Positions 12,084 to 23,459 of a DNA stretch of 64,000 nucleotides are shown here, piece after piece. This DNA comes from Stereocaulon alpinum (Eukaryota; Ascomycota; Lecanoromycetes; Lecanorales; Stereocaulaceae). The notes under the pieces are model-generated. The model searched no databases and was not told the origin of the DNA. It saw only the letters and a list, made by a program, of their open reading frames with translations. Location of the stretch: contig JAEUBA010000052.1 of NCBI GenBank assembly GCA_018257865.1, positions 62,001 to 126,000 on the forward strand. Direction: 5' to 3'. Within the stretch, counting starts at the first letter, position 1. Every line of letters starts with the position of its first letter. The position numbers were made by a program, and so were the translations under genes.

Positions 12084-13174
12084 ATGCGCTCCTCAACGTA
12101 CTTCACCCTGCTCATGGCCACCTCATCGCCATTTGCTGTCCTCCCTGGTCCATTAATCACATACGGTGGGAATTCACCTTCGACTAGCGTTGATAGCGCT
12201 ACATTAACCAAATCGAACCTTGTCTCTGGCGTTAGAAAGAACATAAGTGCTGCTCCCAACGATGGCGTCAAAGGTACCGCCACTGACGCTAGTCTTAGCC
12301 CATCCATTACTGAACTGGACACTTCTGGTAGCCAGAAGCAACATGCTCCTCCCGGGAAAGGAGGTTCCTCTATCTTGTCAGGTTCTAATGCATTGCCAAC
12401 GGGCGGCCCTGGCAGTGTGGATCATTGATACTCGCCAGGTTCTAAAAACACCCCTAATTCAACCTCGGAAACCACTGATGAGTGCTTATCCAAACTCGAA
12501 GGCTTGATGAAGCAAAGAAACCTTGGGAAGGGAACCTCAAGCGGCTCGTCAGCCCTAGATTCTCCACCGAGCGATACCTATGGAAAGCAACACCAAGTCG
12601 TTCCGCCTGCTGGTGGGGTCAAGTCCGTTACCACGGACACCGTGATGTCAACGGATACCATGGTCTCCAGCACTAGCACTTCCCTCACGCCCGGCCAACC
12701 CTATCGTCTCCCGAGTCGCTATCCCATCCACACTCTCAACTGCCACTATTGCCGCTTTCCCTCCAGGTGGTAGCGATAAGCAGAAACAGCAAATTCAACC
12801 CGGCGGCTCCACAACCACGGACACGGCCCTCCCTGTTGGTGCGTCTGATCACATGGTGAACGTTGCCGTTGCCGGCGGCAGCAAGACCCTCAGTGCCCCT
12901 TGTGGCTGAGTCCATTGGCACAGACGGGACCAGGGAGTTGGTCATCAAGAAACTCAGCTGCGCTGGGAAATCTGGAAAAGATGGGTCCCACAAGCAGAAG
13001 GTGGAGCCTTCATCCCAAGTTGGGGGTATTCCAGATACGGCTACGAGGACTTTTGATTTGGGGGCGCCGACTGCGGCGTCGAATCCGGGGGGCAAGACAA
13101 TTGCTGTTGTGCCTCCTTTAATGGGGGCGACGAGTACGGATACTCTGGCTGCAGCTCCGACGAGCCTAGGGTAG
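12084..13174 (+). pseudogene. Decayed secreted Ser/Thr/Gly-rich protein gene
   Basis: A frame opens at 12084 with a leader-like MRSSTYFTLLMATSSPFAVL. It continues with low-complexity Ser/Thr/Gly/Pro sequence to a TGA at 12426. The same frame remains open and similar in composition to about 12770 (TTDTVMSTDTMVSSTSTS). Similar sequence then continues in a second frame (TATIAAFPPGGSDKQ, then TTTDTALPVGA) and finally in a third (about 12863-13174, ending PLMGATSTDTLAAAPTSLG). The recurring TDT/Gly-Gly style across three frames suggests one ancestral gene broken by one nonsense change and two frameshifts. Introns cannot easily explain it: removing the TGA would need an intron under 30 nt. Function unknown; probably a wall or secreted low-complexity protein. 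Confidence 0.5.
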
Positions 13175-14506
13175 GTTTGAGGGGAACTGGAAGGCTCTGA
13201 GGACATGATCTATGTTTGATAGAGGACACTCCTTCACAGCATTATGTGGAAGGTTGACGTTGGCTGTCTAGTAGGCTAGATACAGTAGGAAAATCCCTCA
13301 CTCCATCGGCGCAAAGACCATAGAATGCATTCATCATAACCTAACCAACACTACCTACTCTCCCAACGCATCCCACACTCCACAGTTTCTAAAACCCAAA
13401 ACACGCAAGTCTAACCCTACCCAACCCTAACTTGCGCTACAGCCAGTCCAATCGAAAACACCAATCCATCCAACGCCTCTTCACACCCCATCACGCTCCT
13501 CGCACTTGCCACCCCCTATTCCCGGCGCCGGACCAGGATCCGATTGCGTCGCTTTGGGAGGCTTTGGGGCCGATGCTTGGTCCTTAGTGATGATATCTAT
13601 ATCGGGGTATGTGGCCATGTCGAGGAAGAGTGGGACGAGCTACCGGTCGGGGTTAGGGAAGGGAGGTTTAGGGGGCATATAGGATATTAGATGTTGACGG
13701 CGGGAAAGTTGGATGGTGAAGTCAAGTGGCTGAGGGCGTGACGGTTCTGGTTGTTTATTGGGCGAGGGACAGGAGTAAGTTATCAGGAAAGGGGAGTTGG
13801 GGATGGGGGATGCGCGATTCGTAAAGGGCTGACTCGGGCTGGGTCGGAAGCAAGGGGTTGGATATGAGCGTGCAGAGTGACATTGACCCCTTGCATCGTC
13901 TGCAGGAAGGAGGGGTATCGTAGCTACAGCAGATACCGAATGAGAAGCATTTCTACCTTGGTGGAGGTTGACAGGTGGTGTGGTAGTAGAACCAGCTTTA
14001 ATGGTGTGTATGCGTACTCGTCGAGATACAAGATGGACGGTGGAACAGCTGCTGTTGAGGATGAGACTGGTGATTCTCTGCTTCGAGAGATCTTGGCATG
14101 CTCGGTTGCTGCTCTTGAGGCGCGGGGAAGGTGGAAGCAGACGATTCTCGTGAGCTGGGAGTTGGTAGGTTTTCGAGACTAGAAAGTGCAGATGTCTTTT
14201 CTGTCTACATGACTTGAGTAACGAGCACATGCAACGTTCAACGAGGAAAGAACAAGAACCGGATTAGGTATAGCACTGGCTCTTTGAACGGATTTTCAGA
14301 AGGTTTTCGAATGTTTGGGTTCAAAGACAGAGGCTTTCCGTACCAGAGTCTCTAGGAAGCCCAATAGCGCAATTCAACCCGTCAGGGCATGATGCTGTGA
14401 GTAGGTATCACTCAAAACTTCGCAAGTAGGACGCAATGTCTGCTGGAATCTGACAGTATATTCGCTATCATTGTTTCCTACCCAAACGTATCAACACCAT
14501 GCTCTT
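13175..14506. other. Intergenic, no supported gene
   Basis: Contains overlapping frames on both strands around 13640-14230 that look like chance frames: Ser/Pro/Arg-rich, without motifs. The right end is the 3' flank of the p24 gene. Confidence 0.4.
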
Positions 14507-15402
14507 TCATACGTAGCCTACACCCAATTAACAACGCCATCTCAGTCCATATCACAGCACAGCAGCACTCACCTTTCCGCGCGCCCTGGAAAAAGAACCG
14601 CACGATGAACACCTGCAGGCCAGCCATGCAAACCATCAACCCGCTCTCCACGACGCTGAAATTGAATATCCTGCTCTCCGTACTTTTGACCGTGCTGAAG
14701 TTGCGGTTCTCGCGCGTCCGGAAGTATTTTTGGTTGCGGTTGATGGTGGAGAGGTCGCGGGAGACTTTCATGATGGATTCTTCGAGGGCGGAGGTTTGTT
14801 CGGGGGAGGTGCCTTGTTTGGAAGGGAGGAGGGCGGAGGGGGTTTCGTTCTCGACCTGGGGAAGCAAGAGTGTTAGCGGCTGAATATGGGACTTTTTCGC
14901 CATTTGATAGTTTGTACAGGTGTAGGGGGTGCCGTTTGGGTGGTTGTTTGGGAAGGGACGTTTGGATCTGATAACGGGGGCTTCGTACAGCAATCTCGAA
15001 ATCCACCATCTTCTCCGCAAAAGTGCTCATCTCATTGTTGAAACAAAACGTATATTCTCCTGTCTCCTTCGCTGTGAAGACGGCGTCTAGCTGCCGCTCC
15101 TTGCTGTTCTCCATGATAATCTTTCCATTCGGGCCTGTGACGGTGTAGTCGACGTCGAAGGAGCCACCTGATTGTACCTGTACGACACCGTGTAGTCAGA
15201 ATCGGAAGGTTCGCCAGTAGGGCTTCAGTGCGCTTGAGGGTCTCACGGCAAAGTAGAATGCGATCTTTGCGCCTTGCTGGTCAACTTGGGTGAAGAAGCA
15301 GGCTTTTTCGTTGGGAACGAGCTTGTAGGTGAGAGCGGTGGCAGAGGCGAGGGAGAAGAGGTAAGTGAAGAGGCCTAGGACGGCCAAGCGTAATCGTATC
15401 AT
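14507..15402 (-). CDS. p24 (emp24/gp25L/TMED) family ER-Golgi cargo receptor
   Basis: Four exons (15247-15402, 14989-15177, 14573-14855, 14507-14517) join exactly to 212 residues. A signal peptide is followed by a GOLD domain: LTYKLVPNEKACFFTQVDQQ, then AKIAFYFAVQSGGSFDVDY, TGEYTFCFNNEMSTF and AEKMVDFEIA. The coiled coil contains EQTSALEESIMKVSRDLSTI, and RNQKYFRTRENRNFSTV precedes the transmembrane helix (VVESGLMVCMAGLQVFIVR). The cytoplasmic tail FFFQGARKGYV keeps the double-Phe COPII signal. The last coding exon is only 11 nt (GYV and stop). The family cycles in COPI/COPII vesicles and sorts secretory and GPI-anchored cargo. The sequence resembles the yeast Erp2/3/4 branch, but I do not assign a specific orthologue. 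Confidence 0.92.
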
Positions 15403-16226
15403 CTTGAAGTCTGAAGCCCTGAGAATACCAACTTCAGGATGTGATTGATTTCAATGTCTGGAGAGGTGTCTGGAACTTCCTAGACGGAATCGTGAATCAG
15501 GGGTCTTGGCATCTTCATGACTCGTGGTGTCCACGTTTGAACCACACAGCTCGCTTTCCTACCTTCGATTTCTGCGCCTCAAACCTCGTCTATTGCGATT
15601 TCAGCTGGTTACCACGGTTGAGAAGTATCAGATTAGACTTGAAGGGAGACATTCCGTCGGTATCGGTATTCGTACCGGTATCAGAACACAGCCATCTCGG
15701 AAATCCTTGGAAGTTCCCACCGCTCACCGCCGGTGAGAGTAGCTCCTGGGGCTACTGAGTAATAACCTATCACTGCTCATGTTGTTGCGTCGACAGATGG
15801 GAGGCGCGGCGGATTGACCTCTACCGCACAGAACTAACTCATTACTGCTGTGTCTGCCTTGCCAGATACAAGGCTACGTTATGCATAAAAAGGACTGATG
15901 TCCCCAATCTCTTGTTCCTGCATGCTGTAATTTCTTCATCTTCCCCTCTCGGTCTATCGTTGACGGCTCTTGTCGTCTACCAAAAGATCTCATCATATCT
16001 CTATTGACTACCCCAAGGAGCCGGCAACATCTCAAGCCTACCGGCTCTTGCATCTGACACCTTCCAGTAGCTTAGCTAAGAGGTTGTCCCAAAGGCAAGT
16101 CACACAGATCGTTTTCCGAGTTTCCCCCCGTCGACTCAACAGACTGCAAATTAATGTCTCTTGTATCAGCCACAGCGTTTTTAGCTGTCTGAATAGTCCT
16201 CACTGACAAGGCACAGAACTCAAACG
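15403..16226. other. Divergent upstream region between p24 and zinc-motif genes
   Basis: About 0.8 kb between two genes transcribed away from each other, so both promoters are expected here. No further coding signal was recognised. Confidence 0.45.
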
Positions 16227-17408
16227 ATGGCTACGCAGACAATGGAAGGCCACCAGCAAGACTTTCAGAATGATTTTCATGACTTCAACATGCCATACTT
16301 CGGCACGGGGCCACTTCAACCTCAGCCGCAATGCCCAAGCTGTCTCCAGAATTTGTGGCCCTGGGATTCTCCGCGATGGCATGAGGAATATCACCAAGGC
16401 AGAGAGCCGCTCTACCAGTCCGATCCGTCGCAGCATTACTACGACAATGAATGGAATAGTAAGTTCTGTCAACTCGTCACGAAACAACGATCTAAGATCA
16501 TAGACCAAATACTAGCACAGCAGAATGCGAATGTCGAAAGCTATCAGAGCGTACTCGATATTGGAGGACCGTCGCGTCGTCCACCTATTGCTGGCTTCGA
16601 ACTTCGTTACAGTAATGCCTTAAATAGGCAAGTCTGTTCATCTCATACGCAGTCTCAGAATTCTGTACCTGCGAAACCTGCAGTAATCATACCAGGTGAA
16701 GCTTAACCTTTAGTCCGGTGTTGAATTTGAGCAGGCAAAGATCAATACTCTGGCCTTCCAACAAGGGCAAGGAATTGGATCTTTGCTTGCTGATTCTACT
16801 TGGGCGCTGGAATACGACCTTACCCTACCCAAGCTGCACGGGGCTCATGCGCTTGGGTCCCTAGAGGCAACCAACGCCGATTTGCTATATCCATTGCCAA
16901 GTACCACGCCACATGAACAACTGCGTGTCCATCATGCGAGTATAACTTCTTCCGGAGATCCTAATCTCATTCATGGACCACATGCTCTCATTGGCGGACC
17001 TAGTACAGATTGTGTCCCAGGCACTCCACCGGAATGGTTTCTAGGATCGGAGCCAAGCATGAATGTCATGCCATACTCACACAAATCACAGTCCATGTGC
17101 AGGTCCAAGCGCACTAAAAGGCGATTCACTAACCGGGAAAAGGCAATCATCAGCCTCAAGCGAAAAGTCGGGGTCTGCCAGGCTTGTAGACAGGCGAAGC
17201 GCAAAGTGTTTCTCTCATTCAACAACTACGTGGGCATCTAAGCTAAAGCAGCAGCAAGTGCACTCATATAACGCCAAACCTTCACAAGGACGTCTCCACA
17301 TACAACGGACCCACCGACCTCGGACCTAATTCCTCTGCCGCCTTCAACGAACAATCAGAGACAACCAACGGGCAGCACGTTCGCGAAGCTGTGCTTTCCC
17401 ACATATAA
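16227..17408 (+). CDS. Putative fungal DNA-binding protein with half-zinc-cluster motif
   Basis: The hand-spliced model has three exons (16227-16682, 16735-17205, 17259-17408), phases add up, 358 residues. The long N-terminal part is Gln/Pro/His-rich and disordered-looking (one CPSC pair at CPSCLQNLWPW). Near the end comes a basic stretch, MCRSKRTKRRFTNREKAIIS, then VGVCQACRQAKRK joined to CTHITP. This gives CX2CX6C followed by a His, like the first half of a Zn2Cys6 cluster. Many filamentous ascomycetes have such proteins; their function is not known to me. Without the second intron the frame reads VFLSF and stops, losing the third Cys. The splice to KCTH uses an AAG acceptor. A DNA-binding role is inference. 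Confidence 0.6.
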
Positions 17409-18374
17409 AACCAAGTCGCGTCCATCCAACTCACAAAAACAATGCAGACTAAAGTATGCAGACCCACTTCTTTACGGCTGCATAAGGGAAGGAGTTACTG
17501 TGGCCTCTATTCGTTCTTGGCATCGCACATCGCGACGTATAGAATATGAATGGATGGAGTGTGTACCGTTCACGAGACTGCGTGTGAATGTCAACAAATG
17601 GAAATATATTCAACACCCCTCATCTCCTGGAACCCGTTCCAAACTACATACACCGCCCCCCTCCCAATACGTCCTCTCCTCTCATCAACCTAATTATCCC
17701 AAAACGCATTCCGCACGCCCATACATATTATTTGCAAGGCTTGTGTATGAAGGTACGATGCTAAAAGATACAGCTGAGAACCTCACAGCCCCACCTCTTT
17801 GTCTCAGCTCAGGACACGAATTGAGTGGCCATAGTATCGAGCCCATGAGGAGCTGTTCGGTGGGAAGGGGGTGGGAGGGGAGGGATTACTAGATGGGATG
17901 AATAGGTTGGTGGAATGGTGATGTGGAGTGGATGGGATATGTTGGTTTGGAGGGTGCCAGTAACGCAGGTGAGAAAGCGTCCTACAGAGGCGTGGGGGAG
18001 AATCAAGTGCATCGGCCATCACTTTCTGTTCATCTCACACAAGGCGCTTAAATCCAAAGATTCGCACCCCCAAACATCAAGAAGCGAAGTGATTAAAAAT
18101 ATTTGCATGTCGAGCTGAGTGGAGCTCGACAAGTACATATCAACGATTAATACATTAAGCTAAGCTAGGTCGTCGTCGACGAAACATCGACCGCGCGACC
18201 TGGTATGCAGCCCAAACACTCAAACCCTAATTAGAAAGGAAAGGCCAAATTATAAACGTGTCGCAAAAAAAAATGGGTCCCTATTTCGTTACGTTTCCTT
18301 CCTCCCATGGTCTATGCGCTGATAGACTTGAATTATCATTAATATACCCAACGCACCGATCCTGTCAAAGATGC
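17409..18374. other. Intergenic, no supported gene
   Basis: Region between convergent genes (the zinc-motif gene and the wall-protein gene). Only low-quality frames; it should hold both 3' ends. Confidence 0.45.
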
Positions 18375-19922
18375 CTAGGCTCGCACCTGTCGTGCAAACC
18401 GGCGTAGTTGCGTTTTCCTCTTCTCGCCGATGACGTATATGCCAGTTGGGTTGGCCACGCCATGTGTATGTGACACGGAGGGTTGGGACGAGACAGCTGT
18501 GCCGGAGGAATGGGAAGATATGCCTGTGCCGCTTGGAGCGTAGGTCATACCGCTACCGGTTGGCTGGTAGCTAATACCGGAGCCTGATGGAGCATAGCTT
18601 ATACCGGTACCAGTTGGGTGGTAGCTAATGCCGGAGCCTGATGGAGCATAGCTTATACCGGTACCAGTTGGCTGGTAGCTAATGCCGGAGCCTGATGGAG
18701 TATAGCTTATACCGGTACCAGTTGGCTGGTAGCTAATACCGGAGCCTGATGGAGCGTAGCTTATACCGGTACCAGTTGGGTGGTAGCTAATGCCGGAGCC
18801 TGATGGAGTATAGCTTATACCGGTCCCAGTTGGGTGATAGCTAATGCCGGAGCCTGATGGCACAACGCCTGTGGGGAATGTTCCTGAGCCTGAGGGAAAT
18901 ACTCCACTGCCCGACGGAATCACACCAGTTGGGAAGTTCCCTGAGCCTGACGAAGTGACTCCAGTAGGGAAGATGCCGGAGCCTGAAGGGATGACACCAG
19001 TTGGCAATCCAGTGGGAAAGATGCCCGAGCCTGAAGAAATGACGCTAGTGGGAAAGCTTGAGGCACTGAGAGGCGCGCCGCTTGAGCTTGCGGCTGCCGA
19101 TGAAGACTGAGAAATGGGTGCGCCGCTGGGCGTCGATGAAGCCTGCGAGATGGGTGCGCCGTTGGGCATCGACGAAGACTGAGAAACAGGCGCTCCGCTA
19201 CCACTGATGGGCGCTCCAGAGCCAGTGGCGAATGGTGATGGTCCGGCTGACCCTGATGTAGTGTAGGGTTGCATCGGGAAGCCAGGCTTGGGTGGTTGCT
19301 TTCCAGATGCGGTGTTGCTAGGAGATCCGTTTTGTGTCTGGCTGACTGTGACAGTCACTGTGACGGTGGCGGTAGAGCCGCCGTGAGAGCCACCCTGAGA
19401 GCCACCCTGGGAGCCACTGCCCTGAGAGCCACTGCCCTGAGAGCCACTGCCCTGAGAGCCACTGCCTTGGGAACCACTGCCTTGGGAACCACTGCCTTGG
19501 GAACCACTGCCTTGGGAACCACTGCCTTGGGAACCACTGCCTTGGGAACCGCTGCCTTGAGAGCCACTGCCTTGCGATCCGCTGCCCTGCGATCCAGAGT
19601 TGCTTGTTGTGAGGCAGCTGCAGGCGTTGGAGAAAGTGGCGGCGTAGTTCACAGATTCGAAACAGGGCGATGCGAATTCGGGATATGGGAAGACAGATGG
19701 GCTGCAGGACTCAACGCATGTGCATACATCGTGAGAAGGTGCCGAGCTGCTCGATTGGCTTGATGTATGACTGGCGAACTTTGAGCAGAGGGCCGCAGCA
19801 GCTTCAGGGTTTGAGCTGAGGGCTGCTGAACAGCTGTTTGACGGGCATGCATTTCGGGTTTCTAATGCTACAGCTGTTGCTGCGAAGATCAGGCCTGTAC
19901 GGCCGAGGTTCTTGACGAGCAT
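18375..19922 (-). CDS. Secreted cell-wall/adhesin-like protein with Cys-rich head and two tandem-repeat blocks
   Basis: Intronless, 515 residues. A leader (MLVKNLGRTGLIFAATAVAL) precedes a Cys-rich head of about 90 residues with cysteines in the contexts ACPSNSCSAAL, LCSKF, VCTCVESC, SPCFES and ACSCL. A run of about a dozen GSGSQ pentapeptides follows, then a TATVTVTVTVSQTQ strand-like segment and a Ser/Gly/Pro region. The last block repeats GISYxPTGTGISYxPSGS about five times. The architecture is typical of surface adhesins and wall proteins. The head resembles fungal Cys-rich surface domains but does not clearly match the CFEM spacing. No GPI signal is visible; the C-terminus is basic (KRKTQLRRFARQVRA), so anchoring is unclear. 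Function unknown. Confidence 0.72.
   Translation of the reverse strand: MLVKNLGRTGLIFAATAVALETRNACPSNSCSAALSSNPEAAAALCSKFASHTSSQSSSSAPSHDVCTCVESCSPSVFPYPEFASPCFESVNYAATFSNACSCLTTSNSGSQGSGSQGSGSQGSGSQGSGSQGSGSQGSGSQGSGSQGSGSQGSGSQGSGSQGSGSQGSGSQGGSQGGSHGGSTATVTVTVTVSQTQNGSPSNTASGKQPPKPGFPMQPYTTSGSAGPSPFATGSGAPISGSGAPVSQSSSMPNGAPISQASSTPSGAPISQSSSAAASSSGAPLSASSFPTSVISSGSGIFPTGLPTGVIPSGSGIFPTGVTSSGSGNFPTGVIPSGSGVFPSGSGTFPTGVVPSGSGISYHPTGTGISYTPSGSGISYHPTGTGISYAPSGSGISYQPTGTGISYTPSGSGISYQPTGTGISYAPSGSGISYHPTGTGISYAPSGSGISYQPTGSGMTYAPSGTGISSHSSGTAVSSQPSVSHTHGVANPTGIYVIGEKRKTQLRRFARQVRA
18540..18850. repeat. 54-bp tandem repeat coding for 18-residue Gly/Ser/Tyr-rich units
   Basis: Roughly five to six copies of a 54-bp unit within the wall-protein gene. 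They encode alternating ISYxPTGTG and ISYxPSGSG. Third-position differences (agcata, agtata, agcgta) mark individual copies. Confidence 0.88.
19400..19595. repeat. 15-bp tandem repeat coding for Gly-Ser-Gln pentapeptides
   Basis: About 12-13 copies of a 15-bp unit, in two sequence flavours (gagccactgccctga and gaaccactgccttgg). They encode GSGSQ repeats in the wall-protein gene. The middle copies are identical, suggesting recent expansion. Confidence 0.9.
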
Positions 19923-22900
19923 ATCGAGAGACGCGGACTGCTTGTGCGATGTTGTGGAAGGATGGCGTGATATAAATTAAGTATTGAAATATTATAAGTA
20001 TAAGTAGGATAGTAGATCAGCACCTCAAACCATGGACAGAAACGACAGACGGTGGCACAAAGGGCCTAGCGATGGAGGATGAAGAGACAAAAAATGAGTG
20101 GCTTCAGCGAGTGCTGAGAAGATATCGAGGAAAAGATGGCAGAAAGGTGTGGGCTACGCTACCCCCATCATTATCACACTTTCGGTAGATTTGATGCCCA
20201 GCAAACAGCCACTAGCCTTAGCGTCACAACAGAGCTAAGATCGCGTCTACTCATCCAGGTAGTCGAGCGGCTTATGGGATGCACGACCCATGTCGAACAT
20301 AAGAAGGTTCCAAATTTGGTGTGGCTAGGGTAGTTAGGGGATGGTTTCCTCGCGTACCCGTAGTACAAGAAGGAAGACACGGGGCAAAAGACGCAAGATA
20401 AAATTGCATCGACACGAAAGTATCGAAACTTAGCCCGTTTGAGATGCACATCGATCCAGAGGACGAACATGTCAGTTGGGGATGTACGAAATTTCATGGT
20501 ACCTCCGGCAAGGCTGGGCGAGGACAGCGTATCGAGGTCCAGCGCATGCTGTCAGGTTCGTCAACAATCGAATGTGTCAGAGCCAATACACCGTTGCGCC
20601 ACATGGTACCTGCATTCCAGGCTGCAGACTACCTTACCTTACTCCTTGGACCTGCATATGGCCATAAGGCGAATCTCGCAGTTCTCCGATAGGATTGCTC
20701 GGATGGAGTGGAGTGGAGTGAAGTGAAGTGAAGTGGAGTGGAGTGGAGTGGAGCTGGTAAGCTCGTCGTTAGCAGGTGAGGTGGATACGAGAAGACGAAT
20801 TAGGGCTAGAATGGTGGGTTTAGGCGTGAACGCTATCGAAGGGGCCAGGTTCAGGGGCCGCTTCCATCGTCTTGGCCCCAAAACTACTTCCTTGGCCATC
20901 CCAATTGGGAAAATGAAGAAGTACATTGAGGAAAAGGAGGTCGACGCAGGCGCTATGCCGGCTATTTTCCACGTCTTTCTCGAACTAGAGGATCTCTTGG
21001 ATGTTTCCCCCCTTGTCATATACAAGCATCCACTATCATGACAAGGGTTAAACTCGCCATCTCCACCGTACCCCTTTCATGTGGACTACGATTATCATAA
21101 AGCTATCTACTAACCGTTGGGTGCCAGATCGTTACGGTCGTCACTGATGTTCAATAGTTGACTTTCCTGGAAGAAGCAACGTTTCAACGTTCAACGCATT
21201 TACATTTCAAGAAGTCCTCCTCGTATTTCGCATTCCGGGCCCAGTGCAAGCCACTGATGCCAGGAGACTTGGCCGGCACAGCTGAGCCGACATGGTGGAG
21301 AAAGAAGAATGGGACGTGCACTCGGCCTTTGGGCGGCTACCGCTAGGTGAAGGTGCGCCTTATTCAAGCTGCTTGCCTGCATGTCTTAGCGAAGCTAAGT
21401 GTCGATCAGAATGCTGGGAGCACGGCACAGGGGTGTAAGGAGATGAAGACGTCCAGATTGAGTAGCGAGCACAGAACAAGGCTTGGGGGTTTAAAATTTC
21501 CGATAGGATGCCACTGCCATGGGAATACTTTAATTTCCACATGGTAAACACGCCTGCAATACTCTACGTAGCCTAGAACTATAGGAGAATCTGAATCTAC
21601 TTCCGCAGTCTGTACTGATGGTCCTCCATGCTGTGACCGGTACTTGCCATGACGTGCAGGCATCAGCCCCAATAACTATTTTATTTCTTTAGCACACTCT
21701 ACTGTATTGCCTTTAAATAACTTTGCGCTCGACAGAACCCTGCCGGAAGCCAAAGTCTGGATGCCCCGCACCGTTATACGTACTCCTTGGGCTAAGCTTA
21801 TCGGACTATAGGATCTCGGCTAGGCTTTTTAGCACCGTTGAGTCGTTGACGGCTTTTGGCCTAACTTATCTCCTATCGAGCTTGTTGCCCTGTTGCCCCA
21901 CAACGTCGAGCAAGATTTCCCAACGGCTCTAGGGCTCCTCGTCGAGAATTTAAGAAGTCAACACATAAAAATATATTCTATACGGATTTTCTTCCTTTCG
22001 ATTACAGAAGTCGTGACGTCTGACCTGCTCTTGGATTGGAGCCCACAGACCCTTCTCGCCGTATTATTTGGAATTTGGAATTTGATTAATTCCAAGGGTC
22101 ATAACCTCCAACGAAACGAGATCAGAATATCATTGGATCAGGCGCCCATTCGGAGTATCGCAAACTTATCACGCTACCAGCGATCCTGCTCTTGAGGACA
22201 CTACAAGGCCATGAGCCAATCTTGTGTGCTGTCCAGAGTGACACGTTCTCACTACTTCCAAAGAGACACGATGAATCTCGTATTCATTATTGAAGCAAAG
22301 GGTTTAACCATGTTGATGTTTAGAGGCCTTCTACCCTGATCTTCCTGCTCCCCACCTGTTTGCGTCCTTTGATTTGACAGCCTTCGCGAAGCGTGACGCC
22401 GTCTCGGCTGTATGACGCTTGGTCGGGATGTCTTTCTTCTCCAAAAATATCATCATCAACGGGATGTGCTGTCCTTGATGCTAAATACTACATCTTCCCC
22501 TCATCTTGAAGCTGTTCCATCGTATCTGTCTGTAGAAGCCTTTCGAGCTTTGACCATTAACTGATCGTCACGTCTAATGAATGCGCCATCAACCGTTGAA
22601 CCTACTGGCATTACGTACCATTACCATTACCCGCAATCCTCGTATTGACATGAACTTTCGTTTTACTGCAATGCCCATCGGGCAGAAACGGCGACTAAAT
22701 TTAGTGCACAGGCCCGATTGCAAAACTTGATGCCGCTGGCCACTCGAATCCAACACAGCTACCTGCTAGCACTCACTTCGATGATGCCTACTCGGTCTTC
22801 TTGGGCTCCATATTCATTTGCAGCGTTGGCCGTTTGAACTGATTGTAAAGTCTATCAGCTGTGCGGTCAATGCCATGGCGAACGGCTTACTCTTGCAAAA

Positions 22901-22928
22901 GAGGTGTCCTTGTTCGAGCAAGTACACT
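19923..22928. other. Gene-poor interval of 3 kb, nothing recognised
   Basis: Apart from the pentanucleotide repeat near 20.7 kb, only short frames without motifs. A plus-strand frame at 20733-21041 (102 aa) and several others look like chance. The first part is the upstream region of the leftward wall-protein gene. Confidence 0.45.
20701..20753. repeat. Pentanucleotide tandem repeat (GAGTG/AAGTG)
   Basis: About ten 5-bp units alternate in blocks: GAGTG several times, AAGTG three times, GAGTG again. It lies in a gene-poor interval. Confidence 0.9.
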
Positions 22929-23459
22929 CTACTTCGATACACGGAGAGATGGGTCGGGGCATGAGTCAGAATCTGCGGGGTCCAGAGGCACAATGTCAAC
23001 CTTGACAGCGCTGCTTGCATAGGTAGTCTTTGGAACACGACGACTAATTCTCGCACCGAGTCCGTAGTCTCTGAAGACCGGCGATTGATCTGTACCCCTA
23101 TGCTGCGAAGTAAGGTGAAATCTAGGCACATCAGAATTTCTTAGTCTATTACTCGATCCCATCCTCCAACTGCCCTTCCCACCTTCCCCATCCTTCTTCA
23201 AAGCCGCACTAATTGCTGTGCGCTTGGAGGATCTCCAGCTGCCCACAGCGCCCGTAGTCGTCATATTTCCGTCGGTCGTCCGAGCCTTTCCCTCTTGCCA
23301 CTCATCTCCTTTACGCCCACTTTCCTTAATCCCCTTTTCTCTCTCGACCGGTGTTGTCAGCCTCAAAGTGTCTAAAGCAGATTCACGTATTGTGTCGATA
23401 AGAGAATGAAAGGCAGTGGAAAAGGAGGACGATTGGTGTGGATGATTAGATGTAGTCAC
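22929..23459 (-). CDS. Hypothetical basic protein, uncertain
   Basis: A 176-residue open frame starting MTTSNHPHQSSSFSTAFHSL, with a short amphipathic-looking segment (HSLIDTIRESALDTLRL) and then a charged, Ser/Gly/Lys-rich remainder. No domain was recognised and no intron signal is needed. Its length and composition are compatible with a real lineage-specific gene but do not prove one. A second minus-strand frame further upstream (23749-24111, 120 aa, IRDVVIIQDIDITLKEGN) could belong to the same or another gene, but I could not join them. Confidence 0.33.
   Translation of the reverse strand: MTTSNHPHQSSSFSTAFHSLIDTIRESALDTLRLTTPVEREKGIKESGRKGDEWQEGKARTTDGNMTTTGAVGSWRSSKRTAISAALKKDGEGGKGSWRMGSSNRLRNSDVPRFHLTSQHRGTDQSPVFRDYGLGARISRRVPKTTYASSAVKVDIVPLDPADSDSCPDPSLRVSK

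Noticed and set aside
13640..14230. 196-residue minus-strand frame
   Set aside because: Ser/Pro/His/Arg-rich chance-like composition, no leader or domain, with competing plus-strand frames of equal quality.
19269..19763. 164-residue plus-strand frame opposite the wall-protein gene
   Set aside because: It is the antisense reading of the 15-bp repeats, low-complexity Ala/Thr/Arg, without domain or start context.
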